This document shows, piece after piece, positions 1-5,389 of a stretch of DNA of 6,791 nt. Positions within the stretch are counted from its first letter, which is position 1. Every line of letters starts with the position of its first letter. Source of the stretch: a bacterium (lineage in GTDB: Bacteria; Bdellovibrionota; Bdellovibrionia; Bdellovibrionales; UBA1609); assembly GCA_021784635.1 (NCBI GenBank), contig JAJYHS010000127.1, positions 1-6,791 on the forward strand, in the 5' to 3' direction. The notes below the pieces were generated by a model. That model saw nothing but the letters and a program-made list of their open reading frames with translations. It did not search any database and had not been told where the DNA came from. The position numbers and the translations under genes were made by a program.

Positions 1-80
1 AGCCAGGATCGCTAACTAATTGAAATCATTGACGTTGTTTTTACCCCTAACCGAAGGGCAAAAATGGTGGGTGGTTAAAA

Positions 81-109
81 TTGAGACAGTTGGACAACAC
101 ACTTTAAAA
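81..109 (+). promoter_or_regulatory. Possible sigma-70-type promoter for the meaB-like gene
   Basis: A TTGAGA hexamer at 81-86 (five of six to the -35 consensus) is followed after 16-17 bases by TTTAAA/TTAAAA at 103-109, a weak -10. It lies about 45 bases upstream of the GTG start. The region is AT-rich, so chance matches are easy. No better promoter is visible in the 1-151 leader, and the gene could also be transcribed from outside the window. Confidence 0.25.
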
Positions 110-120
110 AACCTAAGATT

Positions 121-134
121 TTCAACAGGTTGAA
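121..134. repeat. Short dyad upstream of the meaB-like gene
   Basis: TTCAAC-AG-GTTGAA is a perfect inverted repeat with 6-base arms and a 2-base centre, ending 17 bases before the GTG start. The tiny centre makes an operator-type protein-binding dyad more likely than an RNA hairpin. It could be coincidence; no regulator is identifiable in the window. Confidence 0.3.
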
Positions 135-151
135 GCATACTGTGGAGAAAA

Positions 152-1039
152 GTGGTGAGTGACGATCTACGCCAACTGTTAGCTGCTACAAATTCGGGTA
201 CTAATTTTGTTGCCGTTGCAAAATTGTTGTCGGCCGTCGAGCGGGCGGGGGCAAAAATATTTGAAATTCCTGAACTGCGCGAGCCAAAAAATATGGCCTT
301 TCGAATCGGTATTACCGGCCCGCCTGGCGCCGGTAAATCAACTCTTATTGGCCGTCTTCTTGAGCGGTTTAAAAAAGAGAACAAGCGCGTTGGAGTGTTG
401 GCAATTGACCCAACAAGCCCGATATCTCACGGAGCCGTTTTGGGCGACCGCATTCGGTACACACAACTACTGAATGATCAAAATATTTTTGTACGCTCTC
501 TAGGAACAAGAGGAAGTCTCGGAGGGTTAGCCGCGCAGGCCTATCTAATGGCGCGCGTATTCGACGCTTGTCAGTTTGATGTTGCGATCATCGAAACTGT
601 CGGAGTGGGTCAAACCGAGTTAGACGTAATGAATGTGGCTGACACTGTGGTGCTGGTGCTTGTCCCCGAATCGGGGGATTCGATACAAGTTTTAAAGGCC
701 GGCGTCATCGAAATAGCGGATGCCATAGTCGTCAATAAAAGCGATCGGCCAGGAGCGGAAGCACTTCGTTACGAAATTGAATCGCAACTTGCATCGAGCG
801 AAAAGCGAAATCCTGCTACCGTGTTGACCTTGTCGGCGGCTCAAGATCAAGGAATTGATTTGCTACTTGAATGGTTCAACAAAGAGAGCACAAAACCTTG
901 GCGGGAAAACCGGAACACTCCGAACCGGCTAAGAGCTGAAGCCGTTGCACTTAAGCGTGATCAAATTGAAACGCACTTACACAATCTGGTTTATCAAATT
1001 GATACACCAGAACAGTTAAATGACTTTTTCAAGAAATAA
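152..1039 (+). CDS. meaB: MeaB/ArgK-family G3E P-loop GTPase, methylmalonyl-CoA mutase chaperone
   Basis: This cytoplasmic GTPase belongs to the family that loads and protects the adenosylcobalamin cofactor of methylmalonyl-CoA mutase. Numbered from the first GTG (295 residues), the sequence shows a Walker A loop GPPGAGKST at 56-64, the family segment DPTSP at 86-90 followed by LGDRIR at 97-102, TRGSLGGLA at 119-127, the ETVGVGQTE switch at 148-156, and the guanine-specificity motif NKSD at 195-198. This order is typical of MeaB/ArgK. The protein is slightly shorter than usual (about 310-330), mostly at the C-terminal side where MeaB dimerises. Two GTG codons are adjacent (152 and 155). GGAG at 144-147 is 4 bases from the first and 7 from the second, so 155 may be the true start. 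No mutase gene lies in the window; one could lie to the left, since all three forward frames stop by base 23. The family call is firm; the mutase partner is an inference from the family. Confidence 0.93.
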   Translation: MVSDDLRQLLAATNSGTNFVAVAKLLSAVERAGAKIFEIPELREPKNMAFRIGITGPPGAGKSTLIGRLLERFKKENKRVGVLAIDPTSPISHGAVLGDRIRYTQLLNDQNIFVRSLGTRGSLGGLAAQAYLMARVFDACQFDVAIIETVGVGQTELDVMNVADTVVLVLVPESGDSIQVLKAGVIEIADAIVVNKSDRPGAEALRYEIESQLASSEKRNPATVLTLSAAQDQGIDLLLEWFNKESTKPWRENRNTPNRLRAEAVALKRDQIETHLHNLVYQIDTPEQLNDFFKK

Positions 1040-1052
1040 TAACGCGCAGCAT

Positions 1053-1079
1053 TAAAATATTTCACTAGACTTCCGATGA
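1053..1079 (+). promoter_or_regulatory. Sigma-28-like promoter for the small unknown gene
   Basis: TAAA at 1053-1056, a spacer of exactly 15 bases, and TCCGATGA at 1072-1079 match the FliA pattern TAAA-N15-GCCGATAA, with two mismatches in the -10. The fliC2 promoter in this window has the same G in the seventh -10 position. The -10 covers an in-frame ATG at 1076, which argues against that ATG as the start codon. Predicted transcription begins near 1086, giving a very short leader. Confidence 0.45.
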
Positions 1080-1086
1080 GTCCGTC

Positions 1087-1091
1087 GGAGG
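1087..1091 (+). promoter_or_regulatory. Ribosome binding site that decides the start of the small gene
   Basis: A full GGAGG lies 5 bases upstream of GTG 1097 (and 11 bases upstream of GTG 1103), whereas no SD-like sequence precedes ATG 1076. It therefore favours the GTG at 1097. If transcription starts near 1086, this site would sit at the extreme 5' end of the mRNA. Confidence 0.55.
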
Positions 1092-1096
1092 TTTGT

Positions 1097-1402
1097 GTGC
1101 GTGTGTCTAAACTTGAGCCACATGTCTTGGGGGGCCCACCGGCCGAAGATCTCGACAATGTTTTGGAATCGCTCGACGAAGCATCAATTGACGTAGGCGA
1201 GGTTGATCCCACCGAGCAAGATCCGCTCGACTCAACAAAGGAACATACTGAAGATTTGAGCGATACTTTGGTGCGGCTTGCAGATTATCTCAAATCGAGA
1301 AATCAACGAAATAAAAGTTTAAAATCAGTGGCTCTTTCGCGCTATATTTGGCAGCGCGATCTAGCACTTAACGCTCGGCACAAGAAAGGTCTAAAGATAT
1401 AA
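1097..1402 (+). CDS. Small hypothetical protein upstream of flagellin, possibly sigma-28 controlled
   Basis: I do not recognise this 101-residue protein. The first two thirds are strongly acidic, with repeated E/D-rich stretches such as EDLDNVLESLDEA and DLSDTLVRLADY. The last third is basic and probably helical (KSRNQRNKSLKS, RYIWQRDLALNARHKKG). There is no signal peptide, membrane segment or cysteine motif. The charge split could suit an intramolecular or partner contact, but no function can be assigned. GTG 1097 is preferred because GGAGG lies 5 bases before it; a longer 108-residue reading from ATG 1076 has no SD and would start inside a promoter-like -10. The gene lies 57 bases after the meaB-like stop, and its last codons contain the -35 box of the fliC1 promoter. 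Position and promoter suggest a flagellar-regulon gene; that is inference. Confidence 0.7.
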   Translation: MRVSKLEPHVLGGPPAEDLDNVLESLDEASIDVGEVDPTEQDPLDSTKEHTEDLSDTLVRLADYLKSRNQRNKSLKSVALSRYIWQRDLALNARHKKGLKI

Positions 1403-1418
1403 CGCGGCGCACCGATAA
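1392..1418 (+). promoter_or_regulatory. Sigma-28 (FliA) promoter of the first flagellin gene
   Basis: TAAA at 1392-1395, a 15-base spacer and ACCGATAA at 1411-1418 fit the FliA consensus with one mismatch in the -10. The -35 lies within the last codons of the preceding small gene, and the promoter straddles its stop. Transcription should start near 1425, giving a leader of about 97 bases. The 11 bases AAGGTCTAAAG at 1386-1396 recur exactly at the fliC2 -35. Confidence 0.8.
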
Positions 1419-1446
1419 ATGAGTAGAGGTTCGTAAGAGATAATCC

Positions 1447-1521
1447 GTGGGCACAGGTACTAGGCTTAAATTTGCCTAATTGGGGAGGCAAATACTTGGT
1501 CGTTGGTAGGAGGGTGCCCGT
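1447..1521 (+). promoter_or_regulatory. Structured leader of the first flagellin mRNA
   Basis: Three inverted repeats can be read. ATTTGCCT (1470-1477) pairs with AGGCAAAT (1486-1493), 8 bp with an 8-base loop. TAGGC (1461-1465) pairs with GCCTA (1474-1478), sharing bases with the first, so the two exclude each other. GGGCAC (1449-1454) pairs with GTGCCC (1514-1519) and extends by two G-U pairs to 1447/1521; this would close the whole leader and end at the base before the ATG. The SD AGGAGGG at 1508-1514 sits against that closing stem. Pairings are seen directly; regulation is inferred. Confidence 0.45.
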
Positions 1522-2352
1522 ATGCCGTTAAGAATAGATACAAATATTTCGTCGCTTATCGCACGGCGAAGCATTGCTAATCACCAAAAACAAATTCAGA
1601 GCGCTCTTAGTGAATTGGCCTCGGGTTCTCGCTTGAATTCTGCGCATAGTGATCCCGCTCAATATGCCATCAGTAACGAACTGCTAGCACAAACCAAAAG
1701 TCTTGATCAAGCCCGTCTCAATGCGCGGATGGCGCAATCGCTTACCCAAACAGCCGAAGGTGCATTGAACGAGCAAAATAATATTCTAATTCGCCTTCGT
1801 GAACTTGCCGTGGGGGCGGCCAGTGACACGATGACAGATAAAGACCGCAGTTATGCTAATCGCGAATTTACACAGTTGATTCAAGAATTCAGCCAAATTG
1901 CAAGGGCAACCCGGTTTGGTTCAAAACGTCTTCTAACGGGTGAAAATAATAAATATTTATTTCAGGTTGGTCCTGACGCAGGAGGAAATAGTCAAATTCA
2001 ATTTACCTCCGATGCCAATACGCAGGCGTCTGCAGTCGGCATTGATGACCTCGACATTTCTGAAAAAGATGACGCGCGAGACGCGCTTTCGTCTATCGAC
2101 GAGGCGCTCAATCAAGTTGCCGATATACGAGCGCGATTTGGCGCCGTTCAAAGTCGCCTGAATTACGCGATAGATAATCTGGATGTACAAAAGGAAAACG
2201 AAGAGTCAGCGCGATCAACTATTGCTGATACCGATGTCGCACGGGCGACAAGTAAGCTCGTAAAATCGCAGATATTAAATCAAGCTGCTGTGGCTGTTTT
2301 GGCCCAAGCCAATGCCGGCCCAAAAGCGGCGCTCAGCCTTATCGGCGAGTGA
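1522..2352 (+). CDS. fliC: Flagellin (first copy), filament subunit
   Basis: This is a 276-residue flagellin containing only the conserved D0/D1 coiled-coil ends, without the variable outer domains. The N-terminal flagellin signature runs from RIDTN at 4-8 through LASGSRLNSA at 32-41 to ILIRLRELAV at 88-97. The C-terminal domain carries DVARATSKLVKSQIL and ends in LAQANAGPKAALSLIGE, the hydrophobic tail that FliS-type chaperones bind. It is secreted through the flagellar type III apparatus, so no cleaved signal is expected. AGGAGGG at 1508-1514, 7 bases before ATG, fixes the start. It aligns without gaps to the second flagellin downstream, indicating tandem duplication. It is the more divergent copy: the near-invariant DDPAGLAIS segment reads SDPAQYAIS at 43-51. 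It has its own sigma-28-like promoter, and no convincing terminator follows it. Confidence 0.95.
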   Translation: MPLRIDTNISSLIARRSIANHQKQIQSALSELASGSRLNSAHSDPAQYAISNELLAQTKSLDQARLNARMAQSLTQTAEGALNEQNNILIRLRELAVGAASDTMTDKDRSYANREFTQLIQEFSQIARATRFGSKRLLTGENNKYLFQVGPDAGGNSQIQFTSDANTQASAVGIDDLDISEKDDARDALSSIDEALNQVADIRARFGAVQSRLNYAIDNLDVQKENEESARSTIADTDVARATSKLVKSQILNQAAVAVLAQANAGPKAALSLIGE

Positions 2353-2434
2353 TGACGCAAAGCATATATAAAAAATTTTCGTCTGCCATTCTAGTCTAAT
2401 TACAATAACTAGACGCAACGCACCAATTTATTCC

Positions 2435-2469
2435 TAGACCAAGGTCTAAAGTAAAACTGGACCTTGGTC
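2435..2469. repeat. 10-bp inverted repeat bracketing the fliC2 promoter
   Basis: GACCAAGGTC at 2437-2446 and its exact reverse complement GACCTTGGTC at 2460-2469 are separated by 13 bases that contain the -35 box; the right arm runs into the -10 box. Each arm is itself a dyad (GACC-NN-GGTC; the left one extends to TAGACC-AA-GGTCTA at 2435-2448). The layout resembles an operator for a dimeric or tetrameric regulator. In read-through RNA from the first flagellin it could also fold as a hairpin, but it lacks a U-tract and so is not a typical terminator. Confidence 0.55.
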
Positions 2470-2474
2470 GATGA
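2447..2474 (+). promoter_or_regulatory. Sigma-28-like promoter of the second flagellin gene
   Basis: TAAA at 2447-2450, a 16-base spacer and GTCGATGA at 2467-2474 resemble the FliA consensus with two mismatches in the -10 and one extra spacer base. The AAGGTCTAAAG surrounding the -35 (2441-2451) is identical to that of fliC1. Predicted transcription starts near 2481, giving a leader of about 64 bases. The match is weaker than for fliC1 and fliS. Confidence 0.6.
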
Positions 2475-2487
2475 GTCACCTGAATAA

Positions 2488-2537
2488 GTTGGAGCACGTT
2501 GGTTGCCTCCAACAAAAAAATAAAACCTGTTGGAGGG
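2488..2537 (+). promoter_or_regulatory. Candidate bistable leader with a sequestered SD in the second flagellin mRNA
   Basis: CCTCCAACA at 2506-2514 is the exact complement of TGTTGGAGG at 2528-2536, which contains the SD; the 9-bp hairpin has a 13-base A-rich loop. The same strand can instead pair with an upstream GTTGGAG at 2488-2494, which repeats 2529-2535. With GCA/TGC extension that hairpin is also 9 bp, with one bulged C and a 7-base loop (2497-2503). The two folds exclude each other: one hides the SD and the other frees it. This matches the layout of SD/anti-SD/anti-anti-SD switches. The pairings are seen; a switch function is inferred. Confidence 0.6.
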
Positions 2538-2544
2538 CTAATTT

Positions 2545-3375
2545 ATGGGCTTACGAATTAATACAAACATAGCAGCGATAGATGCGCAAAGGCATTTGTA
2601 TTCCAACCAAAAACGGTTGCAACATGCCGAAGAATCATTGGCGTCGGGTAACCGAATTGTTCACGCGTCGGACGACCCGGCCGGACTTGCGATCAGTTCC
2701 GAACTCGGCGCGCAAGTCGGCAGCCTTAAGATGGCCAAACAAAACGCATCGAACGCGCAATCGATGATTCAAATCGGTGAAGGCGGTCTCAACCAAATTT
2801 CGAATATATTAATCAGATTAAGAGAGCTAGCTGTCGAGGCTGCGAGTGATACGGTTTCGGATCGCGACCGTAAATATTTAAATATTGAAGCTCAACAATT
2901 GACAAAAGAATCAAATCGAATCGCCATGAGTACGCGATTTGGACACAGACGACTACTAACCGGAGACGCCGGTCAAATGGTGTTTCAAGTTGGACCGTAT
3001 AATAGTCATAATGATGAGATTCGAGCTAATGTTTCTGCTGATGCAACTAATTCGGCACTGGGAATCGACGGCCTTTCGGTTGCAGACAAAGATAGCGCGC
3101 GAGATACGCTCTCATCTGTGGATGAAGCCCTTAACCGCATTAATAAAATGCGAGCTGACTTTGGCGCTGTGCAAAGCCGCTTACAATCAGTTAACAGCTC
3201 CGTTGAAACAGAATACGAAAATGTGTCGGCTGCGCGGTCGCGTATTGCAGACGCTGATGTCGCTTACGAAAGTTCGCAACTTGCCTCTGCTGAGGTTTTG
3301 CGACAAGCGGCTATCTCTACATTGGCTCAAGCTAATACGAACAATGAAGCCGCACTGAAATTGATTAATGAATAA
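2545..3375 (+). CDS. fliC: Flagellin (second copy), filament subunit
   Basis: This is a second 276-residue flagellin of the short D0/D1-only type. It keeps the classic signatures better than its neighbour: RINTN at 4-8, LASGNRIVHASDDPAGLAIS ending at 51, ILIRLRELAVEAASD around 88-102, RFGHRRLLTG in the middle, FGAVQSRLQS in the C-terminal part and LAQANTNNEAALKLINE at the end. It aligns residue for residue with the first copy with no gap; roughly half the positions look identical by eye. GGAGGG at 2532-2537, 7 bases before ATG, supports the start. It has its own sigma-28-like promoter within an inverted repeat and a leader that can hide its SD, so it may be expressed under different conditions or amounts from the first copy. 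A hairpin and then a strong terminator follow. Confidence 0.96.
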   Translation: MGLRINTNIAAIDAQRHLYSNQKRLQHAEESLASGNRIVHASDDPAGLAISSELGAQVGSLKMAKQNASNAQSMIQIGEGGLNQISNILIRLRELAVEAASDTVSDRDRKYLNIEAQQLTKESNRIAMSTRFGHRRLLTGDAGQMVFQVGPYNSHNDEIRANVSADATNSALGIDGLSVADKDSARDTLSSVDEALNRINKMRADFGAVQSRLQSVNSSVETEYENVSAARSRIADADVAYESSQLASAEVLRQAAISTLAQANTNNEAALKLINE

Positions 3376-3377
3376 AA

Positions 3378-3411
3378 CGTAGGGCGACGAGGTTCAGATC
3401 TGTCGCCCACG
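3378..3411 (+). other. Stem-loop just after the second flagellin stop
   Basis: GGGCGAC (3382-3388) pairs with GTCGCCC (3402-3408). CGT (3378-3380) and ACG (3409-3411) extend the stem to 10 bp with one bulged A at 3381, and the loop is 13 bases. No T-tract follows, so it is probably not a terminator by itself. A 3' stabilising structure for an abundant mRNA, or an upstream element of the terminator 30 bases later, are possible roles. Confidence 0.5.
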
Positions 3412-3442
3412 GATCAACAGCCAAGTCGTCGCTCTTTAGCCC

Positions 3443-3483
3443 GCCCTGGGGAACCCCACGCCCCAGGGTATTTTTATTTTTTT
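3443..3483 (+). terminator. Rho-independent terminator after the flagellin pair
   Basis: CCCTGGGG (3444-3451) and CCCCAGGG (3461-3468) form a perfect 8-bp GC-rich stem, extendable by one G-U pair (3443/3469), with a 9-base loop. It is followed by TATTTTTATTTTTTT up to 3483. This is the clearest terminator in the window and should separate the flagellins from flaG-fliD. Confidence 0.92.
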
Positions 3484-3535
3484 ACACAATTCCTGCTAAA
3501 AGTCCGTGGAATGTTCTAGTGGCCGAGACGATAAG

Positions 3536-3913
3536 ATGAGCGTGAACATACGGACGATTTCGAATCCCATTACACCGGTCGATTTACAGCGAGTGCACAA
3601 TTCTCGTGGCGTAGTGACCGATACAAGCTCTGAGGACCGAGACCCAAATGGCCGTTCGGACCACGACCAAGAACCTGACAAAAATCCGCTTAATGAAGAA
3701 GAAATGAAACGCGCTCGTGAATACTTAGATAACTTAACCGGCCTAAAAGCCAATGGTCTCAAAATCGAAATCGAACCAGCCGGGGATTTACGCGTCTTTT
3801 TAATCAAAGACGAATCGGGCCATGTTGTCAGGCGTATTGTCGAATGGGAAATGAGAGCGCTTATTGACGACCAAAACAAGCAAGTCGGTCAAATCTTCGA
3901 CCGAGCAATCTAA
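3536..3913 (+). CDS. flaG: FlaG-family flagellar protein
   Basis: This is a 125-residue protein with a disordered, charged N-terminal half (about 1-55, including DTSSEDRDPNGRSDHDQEPD) and a FlaG domain at about 60-112. The diagnostic strand pattern is LKIEIEPAGDLRVFLIKD at 75-92, followed by SGHVVRRIVEWEMRALID at 94-111, equivalent to the family's V(I)RQIP-E--L segment but with IVEWEM in place of the usual IPPEEM. FlaG proteins are linked to filament length and structure; the biochemical role is not well established. ATG 3536 is chosen because the longer reading from GTG 3506 has no SD; even here the SD is weak (GAG at 3525-3527). The gene lies between a terminator and fliD, 90 bases from the latter. 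I could not find a convincing promoter; GACGATAA at 3527-3534 resembles a sigma-28 -10 but has no matching -35. Confidence 0.82.
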   Translation: MSVNIRTISNPITPVDLQRVHNSRGVVTDTSSEDRDPNGRSDHDQEPDKNPLNEEEMKRAREYLDNLTGLKANGLKIEIEPAGDLRVFLIKDESGHVVRRIVEWEMRALIDDQNKQVGQIFDRAI

Positions 3914-3990
3914 AACCAGCCTCGCCACTAGTCGCAAGACATATTATTGACTCACAGAAATTGCGCGTAATCGTTGAAAATAGTGTTATA

Positions 3991-3996
3991 GGGGAG
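3991..3996 (+). promoter_or_regulatory. Ribosome binding site supporting the TTG start of fliD
   Basis: GGGGAG lies 7 bases before TTG 4004. No ATG or GTG with comparable spacing is present, and translation from this TTG yields the conserved FliD N-terminus, so the TTG start is well supported. Confidence 0.8.
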
Positions 3997-4003
3997 AAGC
4001 ACT

Positions 4004-5389
4004 TTGCGGATTACATTTGGTGGAATTAACACAGGGTTACCGCCTAATTTAGTTGATGATCTCATCAAGGCGGAAAAAATTCCCATCAAAAATATGGAAG
4101 CAAAAAAAGCCAAAGTCGAAACCCGTTTAAAATTGGTGAACTATCTCGGAAATATGGTGAATAAGGTAGACGGGTCACTCGGCGACCTTGCGTCAGTTAC
4201 CGGATTCAATGACATTGAACTCGATAGCGCAGACCCCAAGATCATTTCTGGAACTGCAAACTCGACGTCGCCAAAGGGAAGTTGGAGTCTCGAAGTCGAC
4301 CAACTTGCGCAACGAGCGGCCGCTTTGACAAACGGGTTCCCGGATAAAAATAAAACACAAATCGGCACTGGGTATTTTCGATTTAATACTCCCAAAGGTG
4401 AAAAGAGTGTTTATATCAACAGTTCAAACGATACGCTTCAGGGTGCCGCGGATGCGATTAATAACGCCGATATAGGGGTTACTGCGTCCGTCGTCGAAGA
4501 CCATACAAACCCAAAAGATCCGTTCAGGTTAATGATTACCGGAAACGGCGTGGGTGGCGACAAGAAGGTTGGATATCCGACGCTTTATTTTTTGGATGGC
4601 GATCGTGACATCTACATCGACAAACAGCGGCCCGCAAAAAACGGAATTATTAAAGTTGATGGATTCAAATTTCAAACCGACAGTAACTCAGTGTCGGATG
4701 TTATTCCCGGAGTTACGCTCAACTTACTTCAAGCGGCACCGGGGCGTACGGTTAATTTAACCGTTAAAGCCAACGCCGCAAAAGTCAGCGCAAAAATTAC
4801 GACATTTGTGAAGTCGATGAATGACGTCCTAGGCTTCATACAATCGCAAAACCATTTGAACCGGTACACTGACACTTCTAAGACGTTGGGCGGCGATTTT
4901 CTTTTAAATGAAGTCCAAAGCCAGTTAACTGACCTCATCGAACGACCGCAGTATGGCGTCGGGCCAATAAATTATCTTTGGCAACTTGGAATTCATTTCA
5001 CCAGAGGTGGAACTTTGAAGCTGAATGCAGACAAATTCAAATCGGCACTGGCCAAGTCACCTGACGCCGTAAAAGATTTCTTTGCGGGTAATGGCGTAAC
5101 TACGGGCTTTGCGCCCTTGCTGCATCAGACAGTAATGAATCTGACGGCTATGGGGTATGGTCCCATTGAAGACAAAAAACAATCCTTGAGAGACGAAATT
5201 ACACAAATGGACCAAAATATTGCTCAACAGCAGCGTTTGCTTGCGCAGAAAGCGCAAATGCTTCGTGAGAAGTTCGCCCGGCTTGAACAGACAATGGGGC
5301 AGTTGAAACAACAGGGATCGTCGATCGCGTCCATGGCGCCGGCGACCTTCAAAGGTCCGAATTTAAGCGGCATGAGCATTCAGTCATAA
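4004..5389 (+). CDS. fliD: Flagellar filament cap protein FliD (HAP2)
   Basis: FliD forms the oligomeric cap at the filament tip and promotes insertion of exported flagellin. The 461-residue product has the N-terminal signature GGINTGLPPNLVDDLIKAEKIPI at 6-28, an N-terminal FliD domain with GSWSLEVDQLAQRAAALTNGF at 92-112, and a flagellin_IN-like segment GIIKVDGFKFQ...SNSVSDVIPGVTLNLL at 214-242. The C-terminal FliD domain includes LGGDFLLNEVQSQL at 295-308 and LGI-(16)-DKFKSALAKSPDAVKDFF ending at 360. A long C-terminal helix, predicted coiled coil, covers about 386-435 (LREKFARLEQTMGQLKQQ) as in known caps. Length is normal for a cap without extra outer domains. It starts at TTG with a good SD. 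Its stop codon TAA is part of the fliS promoter -35 box, so expression of fliS can be uncoupled from fliD. Confidence 0.95.
   Translation: MRITFGGINTGLPPNLVDDLIKAEKIPIKNMEAKKAKVETRLKLVNYLGNMVNKVDGSLGDLASVTGFNDIELDSADPKIISGTANSTSPKGSWSLEVDQLAQRAAALTNGFPDKNKTQIGTGYFRFNTPKGEKSVYINSSNDTLQGAADAINNADIGVTASVVEDHTNPKDPFRLMITGNGVGGDKKVGYPTLYFLDGDRDIYIDKQRPAKNGIIKVDGFKFQTDSNSVSDVIPGVTLNLLQAAPGRTVNLTVKANAAKVSAKITTFVKSMNDVLGFIQSQNHLNRYTDTSKTLGGDFLLNEVQSQLTDLIERPQYGVGPINYLWQLGIHFTRGGTLKLNADKFKSALAKSPDAVKDFFAGNGVTTGFAPLLHQTVMNLTAMGYGPIEDKKQSLRDEITQMDQNIAQQQRLLAQKAQMLREKFARLEQTMGQLKQQGSSIASMAPATFKGPNLSGMSIQS

Noticed and set aside
1..23. Possible 3' end of an upstream gene; all three forward frames stop at 13-15, 17-19 and 21-23.
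   Set aside because: At most six codons are visible, so neither the frame nor a product can be supported.
16..384. Open frame on the minus strand across the meaB-like gene start.
   Set aside because: It is antisense to the firm P-loop GTPase gene, its composition (S/R/P-rich) looks like a shadow, and no family pattern is visible.
1462..1475. Sigma-54-like TAGGC...TTTGC in the first flagellin leader.
   Set aside because: GG and GC are 9 bases apart instead of 10, and a better sigma-28 promoter lies upstream.
2391..2414. Short inverted repeats CTAGT/ACTAG and GTCTA/TAGAC between the flagellin genes, considered as a terminator.
   Set aside because: Stems are only 5 bp with 11-12-base loops and no T-tract follows.
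2491..2506. Sigma-54-like TTGGAG...TTGC in the second flagellin leader.
   Set aside because: The GG to GC spacing is 12 bases, outside the strict RpoN spacing.
1522..3375. Tandem flagellins considered as a phase-variation or recombination cassette.
   Set aside because: No invertible repeats, recombinase gene or site-specific sequences are visible, and the copies are too diverged at DNA level to suggest recent exchange.
3497..3534. Sigma-28 promoter for flaG using TAAA 3497-3500 with GCCGAGAC or GACGATAA.
   Set aside because: Spacers of 21 and 26 bases are far from the 15-16 seen at the other four sites.
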